Shown piece after piece: positions 7,761 through 14,736 of a stretch of 64,000 nucleotides of DNA (within the stretch, counting starts at the first letter, position 1; the number at the start of each line of letters is the position of its first letter). Under the pieces are notes generated by a model. The model had not been told where the DNA came from. It saw nothing but the letters and a program-made list of their open reading frames with translations, and made no database searches. The position numbers and the translations under genes were made by a program. Origin of the DNA: Oscillospiraceae bacterium (GTDB lineage Bacteria; Bacillota; Clostridia; Oscillospirales; Oscillospiraceae); NCBI GenBank assembly GCA_015067435.1, contig SVMM01000012.1:1-64000 (forward strand), given 5' to 3'.

Positions 7761-9143
7761 TTACAGGATGCCGAGCGACGTGAGCGCGACGAAGAAGGTC
7801 GCGACGGGCGCGACAAAGCGCAGGAGGAAGTGCCACAGGCGTTTCCACGCGAACGCGCCGCTCTTTTCGACCTCGGCAAGCACAGCGTCGGGCTTCCACA
7901 CCCAGCCGATGAAGATCACCATGAAGAGCGCGCCGAACGAGAGGAACACGTTCTCGCCGAGAAAGTCCACCGAATCGAGCATATCCATGCCCGCGAAGCG
8001 CTCGCCGAGCCATGCGAGCGGATGGACGCCGGAGAGCAGACCGTAGCCGAGCGACACCGGGATCGACAGCACGAACGAGAGAAGGCAGGACGCCGCCGTG
8101 GCCTTATCCGTGCTCCACTTCAGATGCTCCGTGCCGATGGGGACGAGCGCGCCGGTGATGCCGATGCTCGTCGAGAGCCCCGCCGCGAACGCGGAGACGA
8201 AGAAGATAAAGCCAAAGACGTTGCCGCCCGGCATGCCGTCGAACACCTTCTTGAGCGTGATGAAGAGAAGGCCCGGCCCCGAGGTCGGGTCGAGGCCGTA
8301 GGCGAACACCGCCGGCATGATGGCAAGGCCTGCCAGCATGGCGACGATCATGTCCGCGATCGGAATGGCGATCGCCTGACGCGGAATGTTCGTCTCGTCC
8401 GGCATGAAGGACGAGAGGAAGATGTTCGTGCCGAAGCCGATGTTGATGGAGAACCACATCTGCACCACCGCCAGCGAGAACACGCCGAAGAAGCCGATCT
8501 CGCGGAACGCCGCCATGTTCGGCTTAAACATGTACTTTAAGCCCTCGACCGCGCCGGGGAGCGTGCAGCTGCGCACGGCGACGATGACGAGCATCACGAA
8601 CAGCACCGGCAGCAGCACGCGGCAGGCTTTTTCATAGCCCCTGGCGAAGTCGTTGCGGATGATGACATAGGTCAGCCCCAGCACGAGCGCTGTCCACACG
8701 AGCGGTTCGACCGGCGCGGAGATCATCGCGCCGAAGAACGCCGCGCCGTCCGCCGCGGCGAAGCCGCCGACGCCGAAGATCGCGAGGAAGTAAAGGCACA
8801 TGTACTTCATCAGATAGCCAACGATCAGCGCGTAGAAGCCCATGACGAGGATGCAGGTGATCTCGTGCAGCCAGCCGACGAAGCCCCACTTTTTGTCGAC
8901 CGCCTCGTACGCCCGGACCGGTCCGACGCGGAATTTTCGCCCGAAGCCGTACTCCGAGATGACGATGGGGATGCCGACGGCGAACACCGCGACGAGGTAG
9001 ACGACGATGAACGGGAAGCCGCCGCCGCGCCCCATCTTGAACGGGAAGCCCCAGAGGTTGCCGAGGCCCACCGCGCCCGCGACGTTCGCGAGGAAGAAGC
9101 CCGCCGTGCCCGAAAAGTTGCTGCGCTTGCCCTGCTGTTTCAT
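7761..9143 (-). CDS. Sodium-dependent transporter of the NSS (SNF) family
   Basis: A 460-residue integral membrane symporter of the LeuT fold. TM1 carries the substrate/sodium signature AGAVGLGNLWGFPF followed by GRGGGFPF; further helices continue to the C-terminus (11-12 expected). It begins 3 bases after mccA and sits between the cysteine enzymes and cymR. Amino acid uptake, perhaps of a sulfur amino acid such as methionine or cysteine, is the obvious reading, but the substrate is not shown by sequence. Confidence 0.88.
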   Translation of the reverse strand: MKQQGKRSNFSGTAGFFLANVAGAVGLGNLWGFPFKMGRGGGFPFIVVYLVAVFAVGIPIVISEYGFGRKFRVGPVRAYEAVDKKWGFVGWLHEITCILVMGFYALIVGYLMKYMCLYFLAIFGVGGFAAADGAAFFGAMISAPVEPLVWTALVLGLTYVIIRNDFARGYEKACRVLLPVLFVMLVIVAVRSCTLPGAVEGLKYMFKPNMAAFREIGFFGVFSLAVVQMWFSINIGFGTNIFLSSFMPDETNIPRQAIAIPIADMIVAMLAGLAIMPAVFAYGLDPTSGPGLLFITLKKVFDGMPGGNVFGFIFFVSAFAAGLSTSIGITGALVPIGTEHLKWSTDKATAASCLLSFVLSIPVSLGYGLLSGVHPLAWLGERFAGMDMLDSVDFLGENVFLSFGALFMVIFIGWVWKPDAVLAEVEKSGAFAWKRLWHFLLRFVAPVATFFVALTSLGIL

Positions 9144-9146
9144 GGT

Positions 9147-10070
9147 TTACTCACTCCCGGTTTCGTATAGGTTCTTGCTGAAATAGCGGTCGCCGCGGTC
9201 GGGCAGGATGACGACGAGATTGCCCTTCGCGCCCTGGTCGATCAGCTTCTTCGCCGCCGCGAGCGCCGCGCCGGAGGACGAGCCCGCGAAGATGCCCTCC
9301 CGCGCCGCCAGCTCGCGCGAGCCGGCAAACGCCTCGGCGTCCGTGATTTTGACCACGGCGTCCACGAGCGTCATGTCCATCGTGTCGGCGACAAAGTCGT
9401 TGCCGATGCCCTCGATGTCGTAGTCCGCGTGTTCGCCGCCGCCCATCGTCGAGCCGACGGGGTCGGCGAGGATGCCGCGCACGTCGGGGTTCTGCTCTTT
9501 TAAGTAGCGCACGACGCCGCTGTAGGTGCCGCCGCTACCCGCGCCCGCGACGAGGTAGTCGATTTTCCCGTCCAGCGCCTCCCAGATCTCTGGCCCCGTC
9601 GTGTCGTGGTGGATCTGCGGGTTCGCCGGGTTCTTGAACTGCGCGAGCGAGATCGAGCCGGGGATCTCCGCGCGCAGCTCGTCCGCCCTTGCACTCGCGC
9701 CGAGCATCCCGCCGGAGCGCGGCGTGTGCACGATCTCCGCGCCGAGCGCGCGCATGAGCGTCTGCTTCTCCTGCGAGAACTTCTCCGGCACGACGAAGAT
9801 CACGCGGTAACCGCGGTTGAGCGCCGCGAACGCGATGCCGAGGCCGGTATTGCCCGCCGTCGCCTCGATGATCGTGCCGCCCGGACGCAGCCGTCCGGTG
9901 CGCTCCGCGTCGTCGAGCATCGCCTGTCCGATGCGGTCCTTCACGCTGCCCGCGGGGTTCCACAGCTCCAGCTTGGCAAAGAGATTCACGCCCTCCGGCG
10001 TGCGGATATGATTGAGCTTCACCAGCGGCGTATGGCCGACCAGCTCCTGCATGGATTCGTAGTATTTCAT
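9147..10070 (-). CDS. mccA: O-acetylserine-dependent cystathionine beta-synthase / cysteine synthase
   Basis: A 307-residue fold-type II PLP enzyme. The PLP lysine is Lys44 in NPAGSVKDRIG, the phosphate loop is AGSGGTYSG, and the substrate loop reads EATAGNTG. NPAGSVKDRIG and TAGNTG are nearer to MccA than to CysK (SSVKDRI, PTSGNTG). It overlaps mccB by 4 bases, the pairing that in Bacillus makes cysteine from homocysteine: MccA condenses O-acetylserine with homocysteine and MccB cleaves the cystathionine. A plain sulfide-using cysteine synthase is the alternative. Control is through the attenuator and the probable CymR site upstream of mccB. Confidence 0.85.
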   Translation of the reverse strand: MKYYESMQELVGHTPLVKLNHIRTPEGVNLFAKLELWNPAGSVKDRIGQAMLDDAERTGRLRPGGTIIEATAGNTGLGIAFAALNRGYRVIFVVPEKFSQEKQTLMRALGAEIVHTPRSGGMLGASARADELRAEIPGSISLAQFKNPANPQIHHDTTGPEIWEALDGKIDYLVAGAGSGGTYSGVVRYLKEQNPDVRGILADPVGSTMGGGEHADYDIEGIGNDFVADTMDMTLVDAVVKITDAEAFAGSRELAAREGIFAGSSSGAALAAAKKLIDQGAKGNLVVILPDRGDRYFSKNLYETGSE

Positions 10071-11224
10071 ACCTTACTCCCTTCGATCGCCTGCGCCAGA
10101 TCATCGCGCAGGTCATTCCAGTTTTCGATGCCGATGGAAAGGCGGATGAGGCCGTCCGTGATGCCGACCTTTTCCCGTACCTCGCGGGGAATGGAGGCGT
10201 GCGTCATGCTCGCGGGATGGCACACAAGCGACTCCACGCCGCCGAGGCTCTCAGCCAGCGCGATCAGCTTGAGAGACGAGAAGAACTTACGGATGTCGTA
10301 TCCGTCCTCCAGCTCGAACGACAGCATCGCGCCGCCGTTTTTCGCCTGAGCGCGGTTGATCTCGTAGCCCTGCGCGCAGGGGAGGCCGGGGTAGTAAATC
10401 TTCTTGACCGCCGGATTCCCCTTGAGCCACGCGGCGGCCTTCTCCGCGTTCTCGACGTGCCGGTCCATGCGCACGGCGAGCGTCTTGATCCCGCGCAGCA
10501 GCAAAAAGCTGTCAAACGGCCCAAGCACGCCGCCCGTCGCGTTCTGCAAAAACGCCAGCCGTTCCGCAAGCGAAGCGTCCTTCACGACGGCGAGGCCCGC
10601 CACCACGTCGCTGTGCCCACCGAGGTACTTCGTCGCGCTGTGGACGACGATATCCGCGCCGAGCGTCAGCGGACGCTGCAAATACGGCGTCATGAACGTG
10701 TTGTCCACGATGGCGAGCGCGCCGTGCCTGTGTGCGAGCTCCGCCGCCGCCGCGAGGTCGGTCACGGTCAGGAGCGGGTTCGCCGGACTTTCGACCAGCA
10801 CCGCCTTGACGTCCGGTGTCAGCGTCGCTTCAAACGCCGCGGGATCGGTCGTGTCCGCGATGGTATAGGCGAGGCCGAAGCGCTGGAACACCTTGTCGAG
10901 CACACGGTACGTCCCGCCGTAGACGTTGGAGGAGATGACGACGCGGTTGCCGCTCTGGAAGAGCTGCAAGACCGCGGTGATCGCCGCCATGCCGGAGCCG
11001 AACGCGAAGCCCGCAGTTCCGTCCTCCAGTTCCGCGATCAGCGCCTCCAGCGCCGCGCGGGTGGGATTGCCGGTGCGGGAATACTCCCAGCCCGTGTTCT
11101 GACCGAGCCCGCTCTGCTCGTAGGTCGAGGTCTGGTAGATCGGCACGTTGACCGCGCCGGTCGTCCTGTCGCCGTAGACGCCGCCGTGGATCACGGCGGA
11201 TTCGATATTCTGATAGCTTGCCAT
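10067..11224 (-). CDS. mccB: Cystathionine gamma-lyase / homocysteine gamma-lyase
   Basis: A 385-residue Cys/Met-metabolism PLP enzyme of fold type I. It has the N-terminal VPIYQTSTYEQ, the PLP-binding YSRTGNPTR and GSGMAAI, and the Schiff-base lysine in VVHSATKYLGGHSD. It is the first structural gene of the operon and overlaps mccA by ATGA. I start at ATG 11224 (GAAGAAGG upstream), where homology begins; the in-frame codons further upstream lie in the leader RNA. It converts cystathionine to cysteine, 2-oxobutyrate and ammonia. Cystathionine gamma-synthase activity cannot be excluded from sequence. Confidence 0.88.
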   Translation of the reverse strand: MASYQNIESAVIHGGVYGDRTTGAVNVPIYQTSTYEQSGLGQNTGWEYSRTGNPTRAALEALIAELEDGTAGFAFGSGMAAITAVLQLFQSGNRVVISSNVYGGTYRVLDKVFQRFGLAYTIADTTDPAAFEATLTPDVKAVLVESPANPLLTVTDLAAAAELAHRHGALAIVDNTFMTPYLQRPLTLGADIVVHSATKYLGGHSDVVAGLAVVKDASLAERLAFLQNATGGVLGPFDSFLLLRGIKTLAVRMDRHVENAEKAAAWLKGNPAVKKIYYPGLPCAQGYEINRAQAKNGGAMLSFELEDGYDIRKFFSSLKLIALAESLGGVESLVCHPASMTHASIPREVREKVGITDGLIRLSIGIENWNDLRDDLAQAIEGSKV

Positions 11225-11246
11225 AGAAAACGTCCTTCTTCCCGAT

Positions 11247-11328
11247 AAAATAAAACTCCGCCTGTTCGCCGAAAGGGCGCTCAGACGGGAAAAGGTCAAA
11301 ACAGCGCGGCAAAACCGCGTCTCCCGTC
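11247..11328 (-). terminator. Cysteine-responsive attenuator (terminator and antiterminator) before mccB
   Basis: Reading the minus strand, CCGTCTG (11282-11288) pairs with CAGGCGG (11258-11264), with inner stem GCGCC/GGCG, and is followed by AGTTTTATTTT: an intrinsic terminator. GACGGGA (11322-11328), 3 bases past the leader stop codon, is perfectly complementary to TCCCGTC (11284-11290), which overlaps the terminator 5' arm. A ribosome reaching the stop would cover GACGGGA and allow termination; a ribosome stalled at the Cys codons would leave it free to antiterminate. This matches classical trp-type logic. Folding was done by eye. Confidence 0.75.
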
Positions 11329-11330
11329 CG

Positions 11331-11393
11331 TCAACATCGACAGGAAGCGCACATCTCAAATACGTAGTGGTAAGCCAATACCGTAAGCCGCAT
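11331..11393 (-). CDS. Cysteine leader peptide of the mccBA operon
   Basis: A 20-codon ORF reading MRLTVLAYHYVFEMCASCRC, with three Cys codons (TGC, TGT, TGT) in the last six sense codons. GAGGG lies 7 bases before the ATG. It sits about 45 bases after the -10 box and immediately before the terminator/antiterminator pair, so it is best read as a regulatory uORF whose translation senses charged tRNA-Cys. No homologue is known to me. Confidence 0.7.
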   Translation of the reverse strand: MRLTVLAYHYVFEMCASCRC

Positions 11394-11427
11394 CGTGAAA
11401 CCCTCAAATAAACCATATAGTTGATTA

Positions 11428-11467
11428 ACTTAGTAGGCATTATAGGTTGAAAAGCGGGTTTTGTCAA
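11428..11467 (-). promoter_or_regulatory. mccB operon promoter with candidate CymR operator
   Basis: On the minus strand TTGACA (11462-11467), 17 bp and TATAAT (11439-11444) form a consensus sigma-A promoter. CCTACTAAGT follows one base after the -10. The same CCTACT block occurs just after the -10 of the methyltransferase promoter as the palindrome CTACTTAGTAG. This position suits a repressor; CymR, encoded in this operon, is the likely one. The site-protein link is inference. Confidence 0.65.
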
Positions 11468-11546
11468 GCATAATTTTTGAAACGGCGCAAAAAGTTCGGC
11501 GAAATACACTGTTTGAAGCGGTAAAACCATCTGCATCCATAACCAA

Positions 11547-11574
11547 TTGACTTACTATGTTGATATGTTATAAT
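11547..11574 (+). promoter_or_regulatory. Promoter of the MOSC gene
   Basis: TTGACT (11547-11552), 16 bp and TATAAT (11569-11574), followed by AGGAGG before the ATG at 11605. The 380-base space between mccB and this gene also holds the mccB leader and promoter on the other strand. Confidence 0.65.
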
Positions 11575-11604
11575 TATAAAAACACATATTAGGAGGATGC
11601 CACT

Positions 11605-12078
11605 ATGCAGGGCGTGATCAAGGCTGTGTGTATCAGCGAAGAGAAGGGAACGGAAAAGCATCCCGTGGAGTCAGCCCATCTGACGGCGCATCACGGGATC
11701 GACGGGGACGCCCATGCCGGGCCGTGGCACCGTCAGGTCAGTCTCCTGTCCTGGGAGAAGGTGGAGGAGTTCAACCGCCGCGGCGCGCAGGTGACGGACG
11801 GCGCCTTCGGGGAAAACCTGCTGGTCAGCGGGATCGACTTCCGCAGCCTGCCCATCGGCACGGTGTTCACGACGGAGCAGGTCGAGCTGCGCCTGACGCA
11901 GATCGGCAAGGAATGCCATTCCCACTGCGCCATCTTTCAACGGGTCGGCAGCTGCATCATGCCGCATGAGGGCGTGTTTGCGGAGGTGCTTCGAGGCGGA
12001 ACGGTCGCGCCGGGCGAGATACTGACGGTCCATCTGCCGCCGGCGGACGATTTGAAAAATCAACCGATTGACGCTTGA
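11605..12078 (+). CDS. MOSC-domain protein
   Basis: A 157-residue stand-alone MOSC (molybdenum cofactor sulfurase C-terminal) protein. Family features are HHGIDGDAHAG, QVSLLS, FGENLL and the conserved-cysteine segment IGKECHSHC with GVFAEVL after it. MOSC domains bind metal-sulfur or molybdopterin groups and are proposed sulfur carriers. No molybdenum gene adjoins; the placement inside a sulfur amino acid region fits sulfur transfer. It is divergent from mccB behind its own promoter, and no terminator separates it from the next promoter. Confidence 0.85.
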   Translation: MQGVIKAVCISEEKGTEKHPVESAHLTAHHGIDGDAHAGPWHRQVSLLSWEKVEEFNRRGAQVTDGAFGENLLVSGIDFRSLPIGTVFTTEQVELRLTQIGKECHSHCAIFQRVGSCIMPHEGVFAEVLRGGTVAPGEILTVHLPPADDLKNQPIDA

Positions 12079-12118
12079 CAGAGGAAAGAAGCTGTGTTAC
12101 AATAAACCTACTTAGTAG
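12075..12118 (+). promoter_or_regulatory. Consensus promoter plus palindromic operator for the methyltransferase transcript
   Basis: TTGACA (12075-12080), 17 bp and TACAAT (12098-12103). The perfect odd palindrome CTACTTAGTAG (12108-12118) lies at about +1, matching the CCTACTAAGT element at the mccB promoter. Probably an Rrf2/CymR operator. Confidence 0.65.
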
Positions 12119-12163
12119 ATAGACATTATATTTTGTGTGGACTTGTCAAATGGGGAGCGAAGG

Positions 12164-12292
12164 ATGAAACAGACCGTTTTTCATTTGAATCCCATCGCAG
12201 CCGAAGCGAACGATCTTCGCTTCGGCGGATCAGTCGCGCTTGATCGCGTCTGCTGCTGTCTGTGCTGCCGCGACGGCACAGGCGGAAGATAG
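12164..12292 (+). CDS. Poly-cysteine leader peptide
   Basis: A 42-codon ORF with GGGGAG upstream. Residues 28-38 read RVCCCLCCRDG, five Cys in six codons (29 onward). It lies between a consensus promoter and a terminator whose 5' arm is complementary to codons 39-41 of the ORF. Function as a cysteine-sensing uORF is inferred. The poly-Cys tract recalls the cysteine-attenuation uORFs described in actinobacteria, although this is a Firmicute. Confidence 0.75.
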   Translation: MKQTVFHLNPIAAEANDLRFGGSVALDRVCCCLCCRDGTGGR

Positions 12293-12373
12293 CGTTTGCT
12301 GTTTTGCTGCATTTGGCACCCGCCTGTTCCGGCTCCGCACCCGCGGAGCGTGAGGAACACGGCGGGATTTTTC
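12278..12373 (+). terminator. Cysteine-responsive attenuator before the methyltransferase gene
   Basis: The terminator has outer stem CCCGCCTGTTCC (12319-12330) with GGAACACGGCGGG (12354-12366, one bulged C), inner stem CTCCGC/GCGGAG, and a following ATTTTTCT. ACAGGCGG (12278-12285), inside the end of the leader ORF, is perfectly complementary to CCGCCTGT (12320-12327) in the terminator 5' arm, giving an 8-bp antiterminator. A ribosome stalled on the Cys codons leaves ACAGGCGG exposed; one at the stop codon (12290) covers it. Confidence 0.75.
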
Positions 12374-12401
12374 TATCTTTCTATCAGAATGAGGTGTTTT
12401 T

Positions 12402-13316
12402 ATGATCGACAACAGGGAAAGCGTGACCGCAAAGCTCTGCTCCTTTGCCCGCGCTTATCACTCCAACCACGAGAGGATCAAGATCTTTGACGATTATCTT
12501 GCCTACGACCTGATGGGCCGTGAGGAATATGAGGAGATCGGGCAGCTGATCGAGCACGACTACAAAACGGAGCTGTTCGATCCGAGACAGGATTTCCGCT
12601 CGTCCAGCATCCGTGAGGAGATGGACCGCTATATCCTGCCCATCCCGCTCTCCCGCGCCGCGTTCGCCGAGCGCGAGCTCCTGCGCTTCGCGCGGGAGCA
12701 CGGCGAATGCCAATACGTCATCTGCGGCGCGGGAATGGACACCTTTGCCTTCCGCAACGAAAACCCTGACATTCGGGTCTTCGAGATCGACCATCCGGAC
12801 ACGCAGCGCTACAAGCTCCGAAAGATCCGCCGGCTGGAGTGGAACATCCCAACGAACGTGACGTATGTCCCGGTGGACTTTTCAAAAGACGACATGGCGG
12901 AGGAGCTGGAGAAGGCCGACTTTGATCCGAGGCTGCCGTCGTTCTTTGCCATCCTCGGCGTGACCTATTACCTGACGCTTCCCGTCTTTGAAGAAACGCT
13001 CCGTCGGATCGGCGGCGTCGCCGCGCCCGGAAGCAGACTGGTCTTCGATTTTCCCGACGATTCCACGTTTGGAAAGGGGACGGCGGAGCGCGTGCGTACG
13101 CTCTCGGACATTACCGCCGCGCTCGGGGAGCCGATGCGCCACGGATATTCGTCCGCGGAGGTCGACGCGGCGCTCGCCCGTCAGGGCTTTCTGACTGATG
13201 CGCACGAGTCGCCGGAGCACATACAGGAGCGCTATTTTGCGGGACGGGCCGACGGCAAGCGCGCGTTTGAGAACATCCACTTTATTCTGGCGGAAAAGAA
13301 CAGGATCAGCGCCTGA
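12402..13316 (+). CDS. Class I SAM-dependent methyltransferase, leucine carboxyl methyltransferase family
   Basis: A 304-residue methyltransferase of the LCMT/Ppm1 family. The SAM-binding loop is YVICGAGMDTFAFR, the acidic strand-2 end is VFEIDHPDTQ, and VTYYLTLPV follows motif IV. Such enzymes methylate carboxyl or hydroxyl groups of small molecules; no substrate can be assigned. Transcription depends on the attenuator above, so it is expected to rise when cysteine-tRNA charging falls, which is unexpected for a methyltransferase unless it acts in sulfur-compound metabolism. TGAGGTG precedes the ATG. Confidence 0.82.
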   Translation: MIDNRESVTAKLCSFARAYHSNHERIKIFDDYLAYDLMGREEYEEIGQLIEHDYKTELFDPRQDFRSSSIREEMDRYILPIPLSRAAFAERELLRFAREHGECQYVICGAGMDTFAFRNENPDIRVFEIDHPDTQRYKLRKIRRLEWNIPTNVTYVPVDFSKDDMAEELEKADFDPRLPSFFAILGVTYYLTLPVFEETLRRIGGVAAPGSRLVFDFPDDSTFGKGTAERVRTLSDITAALGEPMRHGYSSAEVDAALARQGFLTDAHESPEHIQERYFAGRADGKRAFENIHFILAEKNRISA

Positions 13317-13321
13317 ACAAA

Positions 13322-13350
13322 ACCGCACGGTTCGTGCGCCGTGCGGTTTT
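13322..13350 (+). terminator. Intrinsic terminator of the methyltransferase gene
   Basis: ACCGCACGG (13322-13330) and CCGTGCGGT (13339-13347) form a stem with an 8-base loop and a following T run, 5 bases past the stop codon. Confidence 0.8.
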
Positions 13351-13364
13351 GCCGCGGTATGATG

Positions 13365-13424
13365 ACAGCCTCCCAGGAGAACGTCGGCTGTAAACGGCAA
13401 TCTTCCGGGAGGCTGTTTTCTTTC
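13365..13424 (+). terminator. Second hairpin with T-rich tail between methyltransferase and msrA
   Basis: ACAGCCTCCC (13365-13374) pairs perfectly with GGGAGGCTGT (13407-13416), followed on the plus strand by TTTCTTTCTTT. The 32-base loop is long. It may back up the previous terminator or act for the convergent msrA operon, although the minus-strand tail is not T-rich. Confidence 0.45.
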
Positions 13425-13425
13425 T

Positions 13426-13920
13426 TTACGGCATATCCAGATGCATCAGCTTCGGCGGAATGTGGCAATAGCCGCCGGGGTTCTTCACAAGGTAGTCCTG
13501 ATGGTATTCCTCCGCGGCGTAGAAGTTCTCAAGCGGAAGGACCTCCACGGCGAGCTTTGCGCCCGCCTTTTGCTCCTCGGCGCGGACGACCGCCTCAATG
13601 TCGGGCAGGAGCGCATCGTCCTCATAGTAGATGCCGGTACGGTACTGCGTGCCGGTATCCGCGCCCTGACGGTTCACGGACAGCGGGTCGATGGTGAGGA
13701 AGTAGTAACCCAGCAGCTTGCGCGTGGGGAGCACGGCTTCGTCGTATTCGACCCTGACCGTTTCGGCGTGTCCGGTGTCGCGATAGCGGACGTCCTCGTA
13801 GCTCGGGTTTTCCGTGCGCCCGTTGGCGTAGCCGACCTGCGTGTCGAGCACGCCGCGGAACTGCTTGATGAAGTGCTCGGTGCCCCAGAAGCACCCGCCC
13901 GCGAGATAGATGGTCTTCAT
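13426..13920 (-). CDS. msrA: Peptide methionine sulfoxide reductase A
   Basis: A 164-residue MsrA. The catalytic GCFWG motif (Cys10) lies in YLAGGCFWGTEHF, and the C-terminal FYAAEEYHQDYL is the conserved substrate/active-site segment. It reduces methionine-S-sulfoxide in proteins or free methionine. It is the last gene of the methionine-uptake operon (starting at metQ, 19753), 19 bases after the QueG-like gene, so salvage of oxidised methionine may be coupled to uptake. Confidence 0.95.
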   Translation of the reverse strand: MKTIYLAGGCFWGTEHFIKQFRGVLDTQVGYANGRTENPSYEDVRYRDTGHAETVRVEYDEAVLPTRKLLGYYFLTIDPLSVNRQGADTGTQYRTGIYYEDDALLPDIEAVVRAEEQKAGAKLAVEVLPLENFYAAEEYHQDYLVKNPGGYCHIPPKLMHLDMP

Positions 13921-13939
13921 TGCGGATTCTCCTTTTCGC

Positions 13940-14734
13940 TTACAGATCCCGCACCGCGTTCAGCGAGCCGAAATTTCGCACGTGCTCGATGCCCGCCTCG
14001 CTGACCGAGCGGCGCCCATAGACCTTTTTATCCTCGCCGATCGGGCAGACCGCCGTGCAGCGCCCGCAGGGGTAGCGGAACTCGCCCTTGAGCTCCTGAT
14101 GATAGCGCGCGCATTTGTGCTTGTCCATGTCCGCCGCGACGCGGTCGTCGCGCGGCGTGAACGCCTGGATCGGGCAGCTTTTGACACACTGGCCGCAGCG
14201 GATGCAGATATCCTTTTCGATCATCTTGTCGGGCGCGACCTCCGCGTCCGTGATGACGCTGACGAGCCGGATGCGCGGCCCGTATTCCTTCGTCAAAAGC
14301 GCGTGGTTCATGCCGATGGTGCCAAGTCCCGCGTAGTAGCCCGCGATGACGTGGGAAAACGGAACCTCCGGCTTTTTGACGAGCACGGAGATGTCCCCGT
14401 AGCAGTCGCGCGGGAAGAAATGCGCGCGGAAGCCCTGCGTGTTGAGAAGGTTCGCCATGCGGTAGCCGATCTCGTCGAGCATCCGGTTGGTCGTGTTGTA
14501 CAGCTCCGAGTAGAGCACCGACGGCGTGGTCTCGATCATGGACGGGAAGATCTGCACCGCCATCACGATGACCGTCCTCGCCCACGGCCAGATGCTCTGC
14601 GGATAGTATTCCGGCAGCGTATAGCGGTATTCCGCCCAGCGCTCGACGTTCGCGAAGCCGATGAGGTTGACGCCGAGCTTCTTCGCCTCGCGCTTGAGGC
14701 GCTGCTTGAGGCGGGCGCGGTCATTGGCGCCCAT
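13940..14734 (-). CDS. QueG-like double [4Fe-4S] reductase-type protein
   Basis: About 264 residues. The N-terminal part resembles the cobalamin-binding region of epoxyqueuosine reductase relatives (KKLGVNLIGFANVERW). The C-terminal third has two ferredoxin-type clusters: ICIRCGQCVKSCPIQ and CGRCTAVCPIG with an earlier CARYHQ cysteine. It is shorter than QueG (about 380) and lacks its HEAT-repeat tail, so another role, such as electron transfer for sulfoxide or corrinoid chemistry, is likely. The start is ATG 14734 or the overlapping GTG 14740 (GTGA with the previous stop). Confidence 0.75.
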   Translation of the reverse strand: MGANDRARLKQRLKREAKKLGVNLIGFANVERWAEYRYTLPEYYPQSIWPWARTVIVMAVQIFPSMIETTPSVLYSELYNTTNRMLDEIGYRMANLLNTQGFRAHFFPRDCYGDISVLVKKPEVPFSHVIAGYYAGLGTIGMNHALLTKEYGPRIRLVSVITDAEVAPDKMIEKDICIRCGQCVKSCPIQAFTPRDDRVAADMDKHKCARYHQELKGEFRYPCGRCTAVCPIGEDKKVYGRRSVSEAGIEHVRNFGSLNAVRDL

Positions 14735-14736
14735 TG

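Noticed and set aside
13356-13440. Small ORF starting ATGACAGCCTCC in front of msrA as another leader peptide
   Set aside because: It lies inside a hairpin loop with opposite orientation to msrA, has no ribosome site and only one Cys codon.
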